The notes under the pieces: model-generated
What the model was told of the DNA's origin: nothing
Seen by the model: only the letters and a program-made list of their open reading frames with translations
Databases searched by the model: none
Part shown: in pieces, positions 1-7,901 of the stretch
How the letters are laid out: each line of letters starts with the position of its first letter
How positions within the stretch are numbered: the stretch's first letter is position 1
Program-made: the position numbers and the translations under genes
From: a virus
IMG/VR virus record: IMGVR_UViG_3300028595_000036
Coordinates: 1-35,464 of that record
Direction: 5' to 3' (one strand)
Length of the DNA: 35,464 nt

Positions 1-648
1 GAGAACCTTGCCCTCATCAGTATCTTTCCACCACAAAACCCATTCTTTAATGGACTTTGTGCCGTCATCTGTTTCAACAGTTCGGGTTCCATTATCATCA
101 ACTACTACTTGAGCTTTGCTCTTAGCAATCAATCCTGGAATTACCAAACCAACAGTTCTTGGATCATAACCCTCAGTTATCAACGAATCCTTGAACTCTT
201 TATTAATCATAATCTCACTAATAAAACTATTAGCAGATTGGATTTCCATATCTTTCTTTTCAAGAATTGAATCTCTGTCTTTCAAAGACTTGTTCAATCT
301 GTCAAAGTCTCTCTCTAATTTCAGTTTAGCTTTTTCTAGCTCTACTGCTTTTTCGTCGGCTTCTGGATTTCTGTACTTAAATATTGCATCATGCAATTCG
401 TCTTCATCCTTAACACCATACTTTTCCAAAAGACTTGTAATTCCACTATTGGAATTTTCTTCTGGTTTGCTATCCTGGACCTTCTTGAGTTTACCTAACA
501 ACTCATCTCTTTTCTTCTTTAGTCCTGCTGTTTCTTCGTCAACCTTTTGCTTGACAAGTTCCTCCACACTATCACTTGGCATTAAGCCTAATGACTGAAT
601 CAACTCTGGACTCTCCTCAAGAGCCTTCTTCAATTCTTCCGCTGTCAA
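1..648 (-). CDS. Scaffold-like coiled-coil phage protein (partial, runs off window start)
   Basis: An open frame of 216 codons runs leftwards to the window edge without a stop. It starts with TTG at 648, preceded by AAGGAG six bases away and by a sigma-28-type promoter at 735-761. The first ~50 residues are acidic and Leu/Glu/Lys rich. Residues about 90-140 form a highly charged heptad-like stretch (KAVELEKAKLKLERDFD...), followed by a more globular part ending in a Trp-rich KEWVLWWKD. Charged coiled-coil proteins just upstream of the major capsid gene are usually scaffolding (GP20-like) proteins, and the position after portal and minor head genes fits. Function is inferred from composition and position; the C-terminus and the expected capsid gene lie outside the window. 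Confidence 0.6.
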   Translation of the reverse strand, partial: MTAEELKKALEESPELIQSLGLMPSDSVEELVKQKVDEETAGLKKKRDELLGKLKKVQDSKPEENSNSGITSLLEKYGVKDEDELHDAIFKYRNPEADEKAVELEKAKLKLERDFDRLNKSLKDRDSILEKKDMEIQSANSFISEIMINKEFKDSLITEGYDPRTVGLVIPGLIAKSKAQVVVDDNGTRTVETDDGTKSIKEWVLWWKDTDEGKVL

Positions 649-734
649 TATTTTCTCCTTGAGATTTTTTAATGCTGAATACTGTATGTATCAACAATTA
701 ATTAAAAAGTATTCCTAAAATACTATTAGTTACA

Positions 735-761
735 TTATCGGCAATTATAGAGAAAACTTTA
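735..761 (-). promoter_or_regulatory. Sigma-28-type promoter for the scaffold-like gene
   Basis: Read on the minus strand: TAAAGTTT (761-754), 11 bases, GCCGATAA (742-735), an exact match to the FliA/sigma-28 consensus with the canonical spacer. It lies 87 bp upstream of the TTG start at 648. Confidence 0.85.
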
Positions 762-810
762 GCTTTTTGGTATTTTTTGGGTGATTTTTGTTTATTTGTA
801 TATTTTTTAA

Positions 811-838
811 AATAAAAAACCCACCAAAAAGGTGGGTT
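811..838 (-). terminator. Rho-independent terminator after the phosphoesterase gene
   Basis: On the minus strand an AACCCACC / GGTGGGTT hairpin with a T5 loop is followed by TTTTTATTTT. It separates the phosphoesterase gene from the next sigma-28-type promoter. The 839-947 stretch between it and the stop codon has a small TCAGA-GCTG-TCTGA hairpin and no gene. Confidence 0.8.
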
Positions 839-947
839 AGTGTGGAAGCTCAGACAGCTCTGACCCGTCTCTTTCACTTATGATAGTGCGTGTTTGCCAA
901 CATTCACCTCTAGCTTCCTATCAAATCCTTGCAAGGGTAAGACCAAT

Positions 948-2219
948 TTAAACTAGAGAGTTGATGACAACCTGCACATTAGATTTTTTTGTCTTCACTC
1001 TGTATCGCTCCAATTCTTTATCAATGTAATAAGCTTCTTCATCCTTAATAAAATCTTCAACATCTTGAAGATCAATTCTTAATCCTTCAACACTATGACC
1101 ATACTTGTAATAAATATTTTGTGATGCTCGTGTGGTATACATGAGATCACCAGTAGAATACTCATCTCCACCCATCATAGTACCTGTACCACTCCATGTA
1201 TCTGAAATCTTAGAATTATGGTAATGAGAAAAGATTACATAATCTATCAATACTCCATGTAATGTTGCATATTTAGCAACTAAATCTCTTATTGATTTTT
1301 CTTTGTCTTTCTTTAAAATATCTCCATGTAAAAATAGATAAGTAATATCATCTACTTCTAAGACAACTTCCCTGTAATTAGTTTCTATGAATTTTACATG
1401 ACTTGAAATAGCTTCTTTAAGAATATTATGTACTAGATAGTCGCCATTGTTTGATACTAAAAGATCTACGGAAGACATTCCTTCATTAGAATCGTAGAAC
1501 CTAGATTCATTACCACATACTGTCATATAACTGACATTAAACATATCTGATAGTTCTAGTAAAGCCTGTTTAACTATATGAGTTACTAATAATGTAGCTC
1601 TCATTGTTGATGTGGCTTGAGTCATTTGTTCTGATAGTCTTCTGTCTGATGAAATCATATCTCCATTGTTTACTACTAAGACACTTGTGATCTCCATTGA
1701 TTTGAATTGTTTTATAGCTCTTGTTATTAAGAATTTAAGTCTTTTTGATAGTACCTTAAAATCATAAGTATTAAAGTCTGTGTATACATTGTTATTTGCA
1801 TGTATATCTGATAATACTATTATTCCCGTATCTGGTGATAAACTGGAATGTTTAATCTTATCAAATTTTTTATGTTCTGTATTTACTGTTGATAAATCTG
1901 AGGAGACAAGAGCATCTATTAATGCTCTGTTGTATTCTTCTAAAGTATTATATACTCTAAAACTCTCTCTTGATATTTTCCTGGCAACTCTATTAGAATC
2001 TAAAAGCTTTTGATGTTCTGCTTTGAATCTAACATCATCTTTAGTTCTATCTGGTAATTCTGACTCTTTAATTAGATTCCAAAATTTCCTACAATATCTT
2101 TTGTACGTATCTAATGGAATATCACCTACTTCTTGACAATAATCATCATATAAAGAGTATAAATCTATTGATCCATTCTTATCTTTGATATTCTCCGAGA
2201 ACCATTCTTTTCTATTCAC
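948..2219 (-). CDS. Calcineurin-like metallophosphoesterase
   Basis: 423 residues from a GTG start with TAGGAG upstream. The two-metal phosphoesterase motifs are in order: LSDIH (D138, H140), NNGDM (D187), GNES (N237, E238), LHGD (H298-D300) and SHYH (H332, H334). The ~125-residue N-terminal extension has a helix-turn-helix-like segment (around residues 17-50) and is not part of the catalytic fold. The family hydrolyses phosphodiester or phosphomonoester bonds in nucleic acids or nucleotides; the substrate cannot be read from sequence. It is transcribed from a sigma-28-type promoter (2262-2289) and sits in the head gene block, where such enzymes are often seen in phages. All metal ligands appear intact. 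Confidence 0.85.
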   Translation of the reverse strand: MNRKEWFSENIKDKNGSIDLYSLYDDYCQEVGDIPLDTYKRYCRKFWNLIKESELPDRTKDDVRFKAEHQKLLDSNRVARKISRESFRVYNTLEEYNRALIDALVSSDLSTVNTEHKKFDKIKHSSLSPDTGIIVLSDIHANNNVYTDFNTYDFKVLSKRLKFLITRAIKQFKSMEITSVLVVNNGDMISSDRRLSEQMTQATSTMRATLLVTHIVKQALLELSDMFNVSYMTVCGNESRFYDSNEGMSSVDLLVSNNGDYLVHNILKEAISSHVKFIETNYREVVLEVDDITYLFLHGDILKKDKEKSIRDLVAKYATLHGVLIDYVIFSHYHNSKISDTWSGTGTMMGGDEYSTGDLMYTTRASQNIYYKYGHSVEGLRIDLQDVEDFIKDEEAYYIDKELERYRVKTKKSNVQVVINSLV

Positions 2220-2261
2220 TTGAACTCCTAGAGTTTTTAATGACTTTATTACTTAGTTTTA

Positions 2262-2289
2262 TTATCGGCAAGAAAAGAAAAAAACTTTA
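2262..2289 (-). promoter_or_regulatory. Sigma-28-type promoter for the phosphoesterase gene
   Basis: Minus strand TAAAGTTT (2289-2282), 12-base spacer, GCCGATAA (2269-2262). The -35 octamer is also the 3' arm of a terminator-like hairpin (2282-2308). Confidence 0.8.
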
Positions 2290-2308
2290 GCCTTTTAGAC
2301 TAAAGTTT
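2282..2308 (-). terminator. Hairpin ending the antirepressor transcript, overlapping the next promoter
   Basis: AAACTTTAG pairs with CTAAAGTTT. On the minus strand the 3' arm runs into TTTTCTTTTC, so this is a plausible intrinsic terminator. The same arm provides the TAAAGTTT -35 element of the downstream promoter. Confidence 0.6.
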
Positions 2309-2338
2309 AGAAAAATTGTTTTACTTTCCATTTCAATT

Positions 2339-2366
2339 TTGAGTCCCCCAAATTTGGGGGACTCAA
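2339..2366. repeat. 28-bp perfect palindrome
   Basis: A perfect inverted repeat centred on AAATTT with five-G/five-C arms flanked by GAGT/ACTC and TT/AA. It sits 30 bp after the BRO-N antirepressor stop. There is no T-run on either side in the minus direction, so it may be an operator, an mRNA-stabilising hairpin or part of a two-hairpin terminator. Confidence 0.7.
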
Positions 2367-2395
2367 ATTCTATACAACAATGATCTTTTTAGTAT

Positions 2396-3121
2396 CTATG
2401 TTAGCTTGTCACCAACGATCTTAGATTTATTCTCAAACAACTTAGCATCACGCTTTCGTTTTATATCAGGAAGGAACTCCATTATCTTCTCAGCAGTCTC
2501 AGTAGAAGAATCACGGAGCTGGTAGTATCCATAATCATGATTGTCTGGAGAAGCCAATCTGAAACTCTCTAAAATTTCAAATGCACCAAGCAGAGCGATC
2601 TCATCATCATTCATGTTGTACTTCCTTATTTTTCTATCACCAAACAAACCCTTATACTCATTTTCTGTGAGATTTCTATACTGATGATTTCCTATAGCTC
2701 CATGAATGTGCCATTGTGATGTCAATTTGTTTCTTCTCTTTGTAGATTCTTCTTTTGTTAAATGAGGCACAGCAGATTCAATAGAATATGATCCTGTCTT
2801 TCTAATTGCAGGGAGAACAGTCTTAGTTAGCCATTTTCTAAATGGCTTTGCTTTGGGAGATTTACTTCTAATCATAAATTCATACATACCAGACTCATTA
2901 ATAAATGAGAGATTCTGTCTCCCACCCTGGGTGTCCATCTGTATGTACGTCCTTTCATCATCATCAAGATTAGATAACATGTCTCTATACTTACTAATCT
3001 CTACAACCTGTGCTACATCCTTTGCCGCAAACCAAGGTTCTCCATCTTTGAAGACAACCCTAATTTCACCAAAATCCTTGTTCCGAAACAATTTAACTAA
3101 ATTATTTCCTCCCATTTCCAT
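2396..3121 (-). CDS. BRO-N domain antirepressor
   Basis: 241 residues; ATG at 3121 with GGAG six bases upstream. Residues about 8-110 match the BRO-N fold: FGEIRVVFKDGEPWFAAKDV, then INESGMYEFMIRS and KPFRKWLTKTVLPAIRKTGSY, all hallmarks of phage antirepressors. The C-terminal half (about 130-215) has YRNLTENEYKGLFG followed by DDEIALLGAFEI, related in pattern to the C-termini of the genes at 20516 and 27344. BRO-N proteins bind DNA or repressors and commonly act in lysis-lysogeny switches. It has tandem promoters, one sigma-70 type (3344-3372) and one sigma-28 type (3284-3310). That dual input is unusual for an antirepressor lying between structural genes. Confidence 0.85.
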   Translation of the reverse strand: MEMGGNNLVKLFRNKDFGEIRVVFKDGEPWFAAKDVAQVVEISKYRDMLSNLDDDERTYIQMDTQGGRQNLSFINESGMYEFMIRSKSPKAKPFRKWLTKTVLPAIRKTGSYSIESAVPHLTKEESTKRRNKLTSQWHIHGAIGNHQYRNLTENEYKGLFGDRKIRKYNMNDDEIALLGAFEILESFRLASPDNHDYGYYQLRDSSTETAEKIMEFLPDIKRKRDAKLFENKSKIVGDKLT

Positions 3122-3231
3122 AGTTCACTCCTTGACTCCGCCCAGCATCAATCCAAAAATAAATTAACGTGGCAAAATCTAATTTTGGCAAGACAAAGCC
3201 AAGGAATAAACCATGGAATCGCTCGCCACGC

Positions 3232-3315
3232 TCAAAACATAATTGTGTGTGATGACACACAAGAAGCAACGCTTCTATTTTTATTATCGACCAATTTAGA
3301 AAAAACTTTAATCAT
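3232..3315 (-). CDS. Possible 27-residue leader ORF
   Basis: ATG at 3315 is preceded by a strong AAGGAGG, and the frame runs 27 codons to TGA. It begins just after the sigma-70-type promoter at 3344-3372 and overlaps the sigma-28-type promoter at 3284-3310. It could be a leader peptide of the antirepressor transcript, or chance. The predicted peptide is MIKVFSKLVDNKNRS... with no recognisable domain. The following 110 bp to the antirepressor start contains hairpins (GTGTGT...ACACAC near 3245-3260; CAAAAT...ATTTTG near 3174-3191). Confidence 0.3.
   Translation of the reverse strand: MIKVFSKLVDNKNRSVASCVSSHTIMF
3284..3310 (-). promoter_or_regulatory. Sigma-28-type promoter for the BRO-N antirepressor
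   Basis: Minus strand TAAAGTTT (3310-3303), 11-base spacer, GTCGATAA (3291-3284), one mismatch to the -10 consensus. Confidence 0.75.
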
Positions 3316-3343
3316 TTATATTATCCTCCTTAGTCTTGAACTA

Positions 3344-3372
3344 AAAGTATCATAAAATATAAATAATGTCAA
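3344..3372 (-). promoter_or_regulatory. Sigma-70-type promoter upstream of the BRO-N antirepressor
   Basis: Minus strand TTGACA (3372-3367), 17 bp, TACTTT (3349-3344) preceded by TATGA. It is nearly identical to the promoters at 8537-8565 and 16887-16915, including the flanking CCCC upstream of the -35 in two of the three. Confidence 0.7.
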
Positions 3373-3390
3373 GGGGAATTTGGAAAAAGT

Positions 3391-4482
3391 TTAATAAATT
3401 TTAGGAATATCTACACCACGTTCAATAAGCTCTTCTATAGTGTATCTTCTCATGGTATTTTTGTTCATGATCAGGTCGAAGAACTCACTTCCATTCATAT
3501 TAGAATCCTTCCACATCTTATATCTAGTAGTGCCTAAGATACTCTTCTGTATTACTTCTGATTGTCTCTGAAACCAATCACCTAAAGATTCTACTGGTTG
3601 CTTAATCTTAGGGAACAACTCCCTGTTCTCTGGAGTATCATCTAAACCTAGAGTCTTCCAATCAAAGAAGATATAAGAAATACCACTTCTGCACCTATAA
3701 TGTGCTGGTGGGTATATCTCATAAGGCAAAGTAGATCTAGTATTATCAAAATACCATATACCTCCATTAAGGTTCAAACAAATATCTGATGTTTTTCCAT
3801 CAAGAATAGCATCCCATCTATAGCCACGAACAATATCACCATTCTTATTCATTGTGTATGCTGATATATTGTTAGAAATATTAGTGAGAACTGTCTTTAA
3901 GTTTGCATCTAAATTATTATAGTATCTGGAATTAAGTCCATTTCTATAATTTAATGATCTATTCCCTACTAGCTTATCTGCGATTTCTCTTAATGATAGC
4001 TTATTCTGATATCCATTATCTATAGAAGAAATTAAATTATTCAATCTTCCTTCCATGATAGAATCAAATAGTAGAGCAATCTCTAAGACCTCACCATTAT
4101 CTAAATATATTTTTTCATTTAAAATATCTGACTGATTTCTTTTATCTTTCTTTATATCTGCATATTCTGATAATTCATTATCTAGTAAATTATTATAGTA
4201 ATCTTTCTCTTCTTTAATAAAAACTTTCAGTAGAGCATCTATTTCTTCATTGAAGATTTTTCTGTATGCTTTCTCTATTGCTTTAGTATTTTTTAGTAAT
4301 TTCAAATATCCTGCTGAGTCTAAAGGAACATCAACTTCTAATGATAAAATAGCTGTTCTTATTTCTTGGTCTGCTTGTCTCAATAATGCTGATAATCTAT
4401 CCACCTCTTGTTGGGAAAAACCATACACATCAAGAGAGTGGATAATCAATAAGTCATTGAATCTTTGAAATTTCGAGGCCAT
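3391..4482 (-). CDS. MuF-like minor head / head morphogenesis protein
   Basis: 363 residues; its ATG overlaps the portal stop codon (TAATG), so the two are translationally coupled. The C-terminal third has the minor-head signature: GYRWDAILDGKTSDICLNLNGG (about 219-240) and YPPAHYRCRSGISY (about 257-270), matching the W-x-a-x-l-D...C...PPxHxxCRS pattern of Mu gpF / SPP1 gp7-type proteins. The N-terminal two thirds are helical. In other phages this protein joins the procapsid with the portal and can enter the host with DNA. The position directly after portal supports the call. It is part of the sigma-28-type portal transcript. Confidence 0.85.
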   Translation of the reverse strand: MASKFQRFNDLLIIHSLDVYGFSQQEVDRLSALLRQADQEIRTAILSLEVDVPLDSAGYLKLLKNTKAIEKAYRKIFNEEIDALLKVFIKEEKDYYNNLLDNELSEYADIKKDKRNQSDILNEKIYLDNGEVLEIALLFDSIMEGRLNNLISSIDNGYQNKLSLREIADKLVGNRSLNYRNGLNSRYYNNLDANLKTVLTNISNNISAYTMNKNGDIVRGYRWDAILDGKTSDICLNLNGGIWYFDNTRSTLPYEIYPPAHYRCRSGISYIFFDWKTLGLDDTPENRELFPKIKQPVESLGDWFQRQSEVIQKSILGTTRYKMWKDSNMNGSEFFDLIMNKNTMRRYTIEELIERGVDIPKIY

Positions 4483-6152
4483 TATTCATCCTCTTCTTGT
4501 TCTTCTTCCTGGTTATTATTTGTGTCTTCTTGTTTTAATGTTCCCTGTGCTAACTGATTGTACTTCCCTGTCATAGAAGCAAATGTAGTATTGTAATCAC
4601 CTGTACTTGGTAATGGATTATTTTTAATCTCATTCAACTCTTTGTCTATTGTCCAACCTTCTGGATAAACATTAAGTGCTGATAGCTTATTGAAATAAGT
4701 TCTAAATGACATCATTCCTGACATTACGGCAGAAGATAGAGAAGTTAATAATTGACCATCAAGTTTATCATTAAAATAGTCTTTAGATAATTCAATATTA
4801 ACAAGAATATTCTGTATTCCTGTCCACTCTAATTTAAAATTTAATACTTCTGTAATAATCTCTGACAATACATGAGAAATATCTGCTAATGTAGCTTCCT
4901 CTGAGGCTATATTTATTTCTGATGTAACTCCTGATGCTACATATCTTCCTTCCTGAGATATTTTTGAAGCCCCTAAAACTGCCATTAGTTTTTCGTCTTC
5001 TTCCATAGCCTTTGATAACATAGAATCTGAACTAGCTTCTAACATATATGCTTGTGAACCTTCACCTTCCAAGCACAATGCTTGTCCTAAAGTTGGAACA
5101 AAGTCTTCTGGCTGATTAGTGAATATAGCCGTCTTTACGCCTAACCAATGACACATTGAAGAATGATCAACAGAGAGATTCCAATGGTGAATATTTACAT
5201 CGGCTATATCTAATAACAATGATTTAACACTCTTCTTGTATTCATTTCCATTATTTGTAACAACCCAAAATGGTATTCTATCTAAAGGCTTTCCATCTTT
5301 TAATGGTCTGGAAACCTCTATAACTGAATAACTTCCTGATGGAATACCACCTATTTCAAAAGAATCTGGATATTTATTAGGGGCTTTCGTTTTCTTAAAA
5401 ACTATTTGTCTGTACTCTGGTTTAGTTAAAGCATTAGATAAATATAGTATTCTGTATGCTGTGACTGATTCATTCTGTAATGGATTATCTGGATTCTGTT
5501 CTTTTACTTGTTCTCTCAATGAAAACATAACAGGAACTTCTTGATGATCAATTATCGCTGTTTGCCAATTAACTATATTCTCTGCTGAATATATACAAGA
5601 TACTGAATGTATTCCACTCTTTTCATAGTCATACTGATTGTACTTTTTTACATTTCCGTCAATATCCAATTGAACTGGAAAATCTTCTAAGATACCTACT
5701 TTCCCTGTTTGTAAAAGTTCATCTGCCATATCTTTAAGGAATGCCTGGATGGACTTTCCATCTGGAGTAACATGTTTGAAAATTTCAAAAATACGATTTC
5801 TTGTATCTTCTTTTACTAATCTTGATGCCTCTACTGGATTATCTTTCTTGTCCTTCTGATAAATCTCTATTGTGGGAGTTCTGTAGAAAAGCATTGATTT
5901 ATACCCTTCCTTGGTAGCTCCTGTGGCATTAAAGAACAATCCTCTTTTTAAATATTTATCATATTGGTCATCTGTATGTCCATTTGGCTTAGGAACATAA
6001 GTTTCTTTTTTAGCTTTTACTTCCTGCTGTCCTGCTACACAATCTCTGACTTTTTCCCATTTAAAAATATCATTATCATAATCATTATGTGTTATTCCAA
6101 CATTGTAATTTACACTGTCACCAACTTTGAGACTATCAAATTGTTCAAACAT
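4482..6152 (-). CDS. Portal protein (DUF4055-like)
   Basis: 556 residues; ATG at 6152 with AAGGAG six to seven bases upstream. The N-terminus (THNDYDNDIFKWEKVRDCVAGQQEVK, then YDKYLKRGLFFNATGATKEGYKSMLFYRTPTIEI) follows the layout of DUF4055-type portals. The acidic tail (EEEQEEDE) is typical of disordered portal C-termini. The protein forms the dodecameric ring through which terminase pumps DNA. In this genome it is separated from terminase by the cassette array and has its own sigma-28-type promoter (6171-6197). Assignment to DUF4055 is from memory of the pattern; the portal role is supported by the order terL - portal - minor head. Confidence 0.8.
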   Translation of the reverse strand: MFEQFDSLKVGDSVNYNVGITHNDYDNDIFKWEKVRDCVAGQQEVKAKKETYVPKPNGHTDDQYDKYLKRGLFFNATGATKEGYKSMLFYRTPTIEIYQKDKKDNPVEASRLVKEDTRNRIFEIFKHVTPDGKSIQAFLKDMADELLQTGKVGILEDFPVQLDIDGNVKKYNQYDYEKSGIHSVSCIYSAENIVNWQTAIIDHQEVPVMFSLREQVKEQNPDNPLQNESVTAYRILYLSNALTKPEYRQIVFKKTKAPNKYPDSFEIGGIPSGSYSVIEVSRPLKDGKPLDRIPFWVVTNNGNEYKKSVKSLLLDIADVNIHHWNLSVDHSSMCHWLGVKTAIFTNQPEDFVPTLGQALCLEGEGSQAYMLEASSDSMLSKAMEEDEKLMAVLGASKISQEGRYVASGVTSEINIASEEATLADISHVLSEIITEVLNFKLEWTGIQNILVNIELSKDYFNDKLDGQLLTSLSSAVMSGMMSFRTYFNKLSALNVYPEGWTIDKELNEIKNNPLPSTGDYNTTFASMTGKYNQLAQGTLKQEDTNNNQEEEQEEDE

Positions 6153-6170
6153 TTATCACTCCTTAGTTGA

Positions 6171-6197
6171 TTATCGGCATAAAATAAAAAAACTTTA
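6171..6197 (-). promoter_or_regulatory. Sigma-28-type promoter for portal and minor head genes
   Basis: Minus strand TAAAGTTT (6197-6190), 11-base spacer, GCCGATAA (6178-6171): a perfect consensus, just upstream of the portal ribosome binding site. The -35 box lies in the 3' arm of a terminator hairpin (6192-6217). Confidence 0.9.
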
Positions 6198-6217
6198 GCT
6201 CTATGAAGAACTAAAGT
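6192..6217 (-). terminator. Terminator closing the cassette array, merged with the portal promoter
   Basis: ACTTTAG / CTAAAGT stem followed on the minus strand by TTTTTTTATTTT. It would stop transcription coming from the cassette array exactly where the portal promoter starts. Confidence 0.7.
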
Positions 6218-6249
6218 CTTATTTGGAATGTACACCTTAAAAAAACTAC

Positions 6250-6337
6250 ACATAACGTTCCAAGAATATGAGAAGTTGGCGACCAACGGGAGCCAATTTG
6301 GGCGGAGTGAATCGGAGCCTGGTACTCGCTGTTAAGT
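6250..6337 (-). repeat. attC-like site A (last of the array)
   Basis: Left end ACATAACGTTC, right end CTCGCTGTTAAGT. The centre contains GTTGGC...GCCAAT arms shared with site H. The outer arms pair poorly, so this may be a decayed or terminal site. Confidence 0.6.
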
Positions 6338-6410
6338 GAAGAAATTTCTTGTCGCACCGGTGCGACACTTTCATTATAGCTTAGTTTAAAAATTCACAAA
6401 ATATTTTTTC
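6338..6410 (-). other. Gene-less cassette with a perfect 16-bp palindrome
   Basis: The unit between sites A and B has no ORF. It holds the palindrome GTCGCACCGGTGCGAC at about 6352-6367, adjoining AAGAAATTTCTT (also palindromic). It may supply a hairpin, terminator or protein site at the array end. Confidence 0.55.
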
Positions 6411-6603
6411 ACTTAATGTCCCGAGAATATGAGACGTGCGAAGCATTTGGATGAACACAGTGAATCTCATATTCTTTGTTAAGCGAAGTGAGTTCAGGGG
6501 CAACATACTGCGAACTGTATATACAATAATCATTTAAGCAATATTTAATATTGTTGATAATTATAGCACTCCTGCATGTAATATTACATTGTGTTTCTTT
6601 CAT
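6409..6603 (-). CDS. Cassette ORF, small cysteine-containing protein
   Basis: 64 residues from ATG at 6603, preceded by GGGG six bases upstream. It is not a recognised family. It has five cysteines (NITCRS, KYCLNDYC and others) and no clear membrane segment. The last ~25 residues (TSLNKEYEIHCVHPNASHVSYSRD...) are encoded by the attC-like site B, so the C-terminus is a by-product of, or adapted to, the recombination site. It shares the array promoter at 8537-8565. Confidence 0.55.
   Translation of the reverse strand: MKETQCNITCRSAIIINNIKYCLNDYCIYSSQYVAPELTSLNKEYEIHCVHPNASHVSYSRDIK
6411..6484 (-). repeat. attC-like site B
   Basis: Ends ACTTAAT and GTTAAGC with complementary arms GAGAATATGAGA and TCTCATATTCTT and a ~35-bp centre. 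Confidence 0.75.
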
Positions 6604-6620
6604 TTCTATCCCCAAATTAC

Positions 6621-6763
6621 ATATAACGTTCTGCGAATATATGCAGTGCTAATCGCACACGCTACCAGCAGTACATAGCCCTTTATCGTAGCCATTACAA
6701 CCCTTTTCACTTCCATCTGTGCGAGTGCATTGAGCCGAAGGTGGCATATATTCGCTGTTAGGT
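6621..6763 (-). repeat. attC-like site C
   Basis: Ends ATATAAC and GTTAGGT with a perfect 12-bp arm pair GCGAATATATGC/GCATATATTCGC. The right half, containing GAGCCGAAGG, is almost identical to that of site E. Confidence 0.85.
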
Positions 6764-6915
6764 GAAGATTTGGAGGATCTTACGATTTCCAAGCCTTCCT
6801 TTTTAAGTGCTGGTAAAATGTGTCTTGGCACTATCATTCCAAGATCTTCACACATTCTACTTGTTTCAATCGACTCCATAATTATTTGGCTAAACACATT
6901 TTCTATTTTTTCCAC
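6649..6915 (-). CDS. Cassette ORF with attC-encoded tail
   Basis: 88 residues from GTG at 6915 with GGAGG four bases upstream. Residues 1-50 are helical, with no known domain that I recognise. From about residue 52 the frame enters attC site C and reads NSEYMPPSAQ, then a Cys/Gly-rich end (CTRTDGSEKGCNGYDKGLC). The NSxYMPPSAQ segment recurs in the cassette ORF at 7286-7531, although the two proteins are otherwise unrelated. Confidence 0.6.
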   Translation of the reverse strand: MEKIENVFSQIIMESIETSRMCEDLGMIVPRHILPALKKEGLEIVRSSKSSPNSEYMPPSAQCTRTDGSEKGCNGYDKGLCTAGSVCD

Positions 6916-6932
6916 GCTTCCTCCAAAATTTC

Positions 6933-6989
6933 GCCTAACGTTCCGATGCTATGTGTCGTGTTCCTAATGACATATAGCATCTGTTATAT
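6933..6989 (-). repeat. attC-like site D
   Basis: Compact 57-bp site: ends GCCTAAC and GTTATAT with arms GATGCTATGTGTC / GACATATAGCATC. Confidence 0.85.
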
Positions 6990-7002
6990 TTAGTTTTGCA
7001 AA

Positions 7003-7236
7003 CTAATACGACATCGGCATAATTAACAAATTATCGCCACCAGAAAAAAAATATTTACTATTTAAAGCTGGCTGTACTTCATGAGCTAACAATATTATCT
7101 TAAAAACTTTTCTTTTTTCAGAAAACCCATAATTTTCATTATTAAGATGCTCTTCTAAAAAAATCTGTGCCGATGTTGGGTCTTTGGCAATTAAATACCA
7201 TGATCCAATCCCATTTTCTAATAAATATAAATTCAC
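7003..7236 (-). CDS. Cassette ORF, unknown small protein
   Basis: 77 residues from GTG at 7236, chosen because GGAGG lies five bases upstream; a longer frame reaches 7374 but would start inside the previous attC site. The sequence MNLYLLENGIGSWYLIAKDPTSAQ...FLEEHL...KVFKIILLAHEVQP looks like a compact alpha/beta domain. It ends before attC site D, so unlike most neighbours it has no attC-encoded tail. No family recognised. Confidence 0.65.
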   Translation of the reverse strand: MNLYLLENGIGSWYLIAKDPTSAQIFLEEHLNNENYGFSEKRKVFKIILLAHEVQPALNSKYFFSGGDNLLIMPMSY

Positions 7237-7259
7237 CCTTACCTCCTTTGCAAAATTGA

Positions 7260-7412
7260 ATATAACGTTCTGCGAATATATGCAGTCATGTGACTGTTTC
7301 AAACATATCAGTAGCATATGGATTGCGAATACATTTATTACAGGTTTCGCTTCCAATATTAAGACACGCCTCACATGATTGAGCCGAAGGCGGCATATAA
7401 TCGCTGTTATGT
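7260..7412 (-). repeat. attC-like site E
   Basis: Ends ATATAAC and GTTATGT; arms GCGAATATATGC and GCATATAATCGC. 153 bp long, with its right half similar to site C. Confidence 0.8.
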
Positions 7413-7531
7413 GCTGTTATTTTTGGACGCTGGAAATCACACCCTCTTTCATACTTACAACCAAAACCATTTTCACATAAAACAGAATGCTCACACTGAT
7501 TTAAAAACTCTATACCTGTACATCTTTTCAT
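7286..7531 (-). CDS. Cassette ORF, cysteine-rich protein with attC-encoded tail
   Basis: 81 residues from ATG at 7531 with GGAGG five bases upstream. Residues 1-35 have CTGIEFLNQCEHSVLC..GFGCKYERGC, a dense cysteine pattern that could bind zinc or another metal. From about residue 43 the frame enters attC site E and reads NSDYMPPSAQ followed by CEACLNIGSETCNKC, so even the attC-derived tail is cysteine rich. No family recognised. Confidence 0.6.
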   Translation of the reverse strand: MKRCTGIEFLNQCEHSVLCENGFGCKYERGCDFQRPKITAHNSDYMPPSAQSCEACLNIGSETCNKCIRNPYATDMFETVT

Positions 7532-7553
7532 AAAAACCTCCAAAAATTATTGC

Positions 7554-7684
7554 ACATAACGTTCTGCGATTATGCGAAGTGCTTTTTAATTATATCTCTG
7601 ACATCTCGACCAGCCTGAGAATCTATAGAATATCTTATATATTTTAACACTTCTTTTGTACATTTCGCATAATCGCTGTTAGAT
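7554..7684 (-). repeat. attC-like site F
   Basis: Ends ACATAAC and GTTAGAT; arms GCGATTATGCG and CGCATAATCGC perfectly complementary. Confidence 0.85.
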
Positions 7685-7818
7685 AATGTTAATTTTAAAA
7701 CCTCATCATATAAATCTAATATAGCAACTTGAGTAACCTTTTCTCGTTTCGCTAAAATTGCACCATGTTTCATGCAGATTTCCCATAGTTCAGGGTTTTC
7801 TGGTTTAAAATCTCCCAT
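7570..7818 (-). CDS. Cassette ORF, small helical protein
   Basis: 82 residues from ATG at 7818 with GAGGTGG seven bases upstream. The first 45 residues (FKPENPELWEICMKHGAILAKREKV...) look helical. At about residue 46 the frame enters attC site F and reads LSNSDYAK, after which ~35 residues of amphipathic helix (CTKEVLKYIRYSIDSQAGRD) are encoded by the site's centre. The attC spacer here seems to have become real coding sequence. No family recognised. Confidence 0.6.
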   Translation of the reverse strand: MGDFKPENPELWEICMKHGAILAKREKVTQVAILDLYDEVLKLTLSNSDYAKCTKEVLKYIRYSIDSQAGRDVRDIIKKHFA

Positions 7819-7847
7819 ACTAATACCACCTCTTTAAAATTAATTTC

Positions 7848-7901
7848 ATCTAACGTTCCGATGCTATACGAAGTTTCAATTTTGTATAGCATCTGTTATA
7901 T
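7848..7901 (-). repeat. attC-like site G
   Basis: Compact 54-bp site, ends ATCTAAC and GTTATAT; arms GATGCTATAC and GTATAGCATC perfectly complementary. Closely related to site D. Confidence 0.85.

Noticed and set aside
191-598. Serine/leucine-rich 135-residue ORF on the plus strand
   Set aside because: It is antisense to the scaffold-like minus-strand frame, which has a ribosome binding site and promoter; the composition is that of a complement of a Glu/Lys-rich gene.
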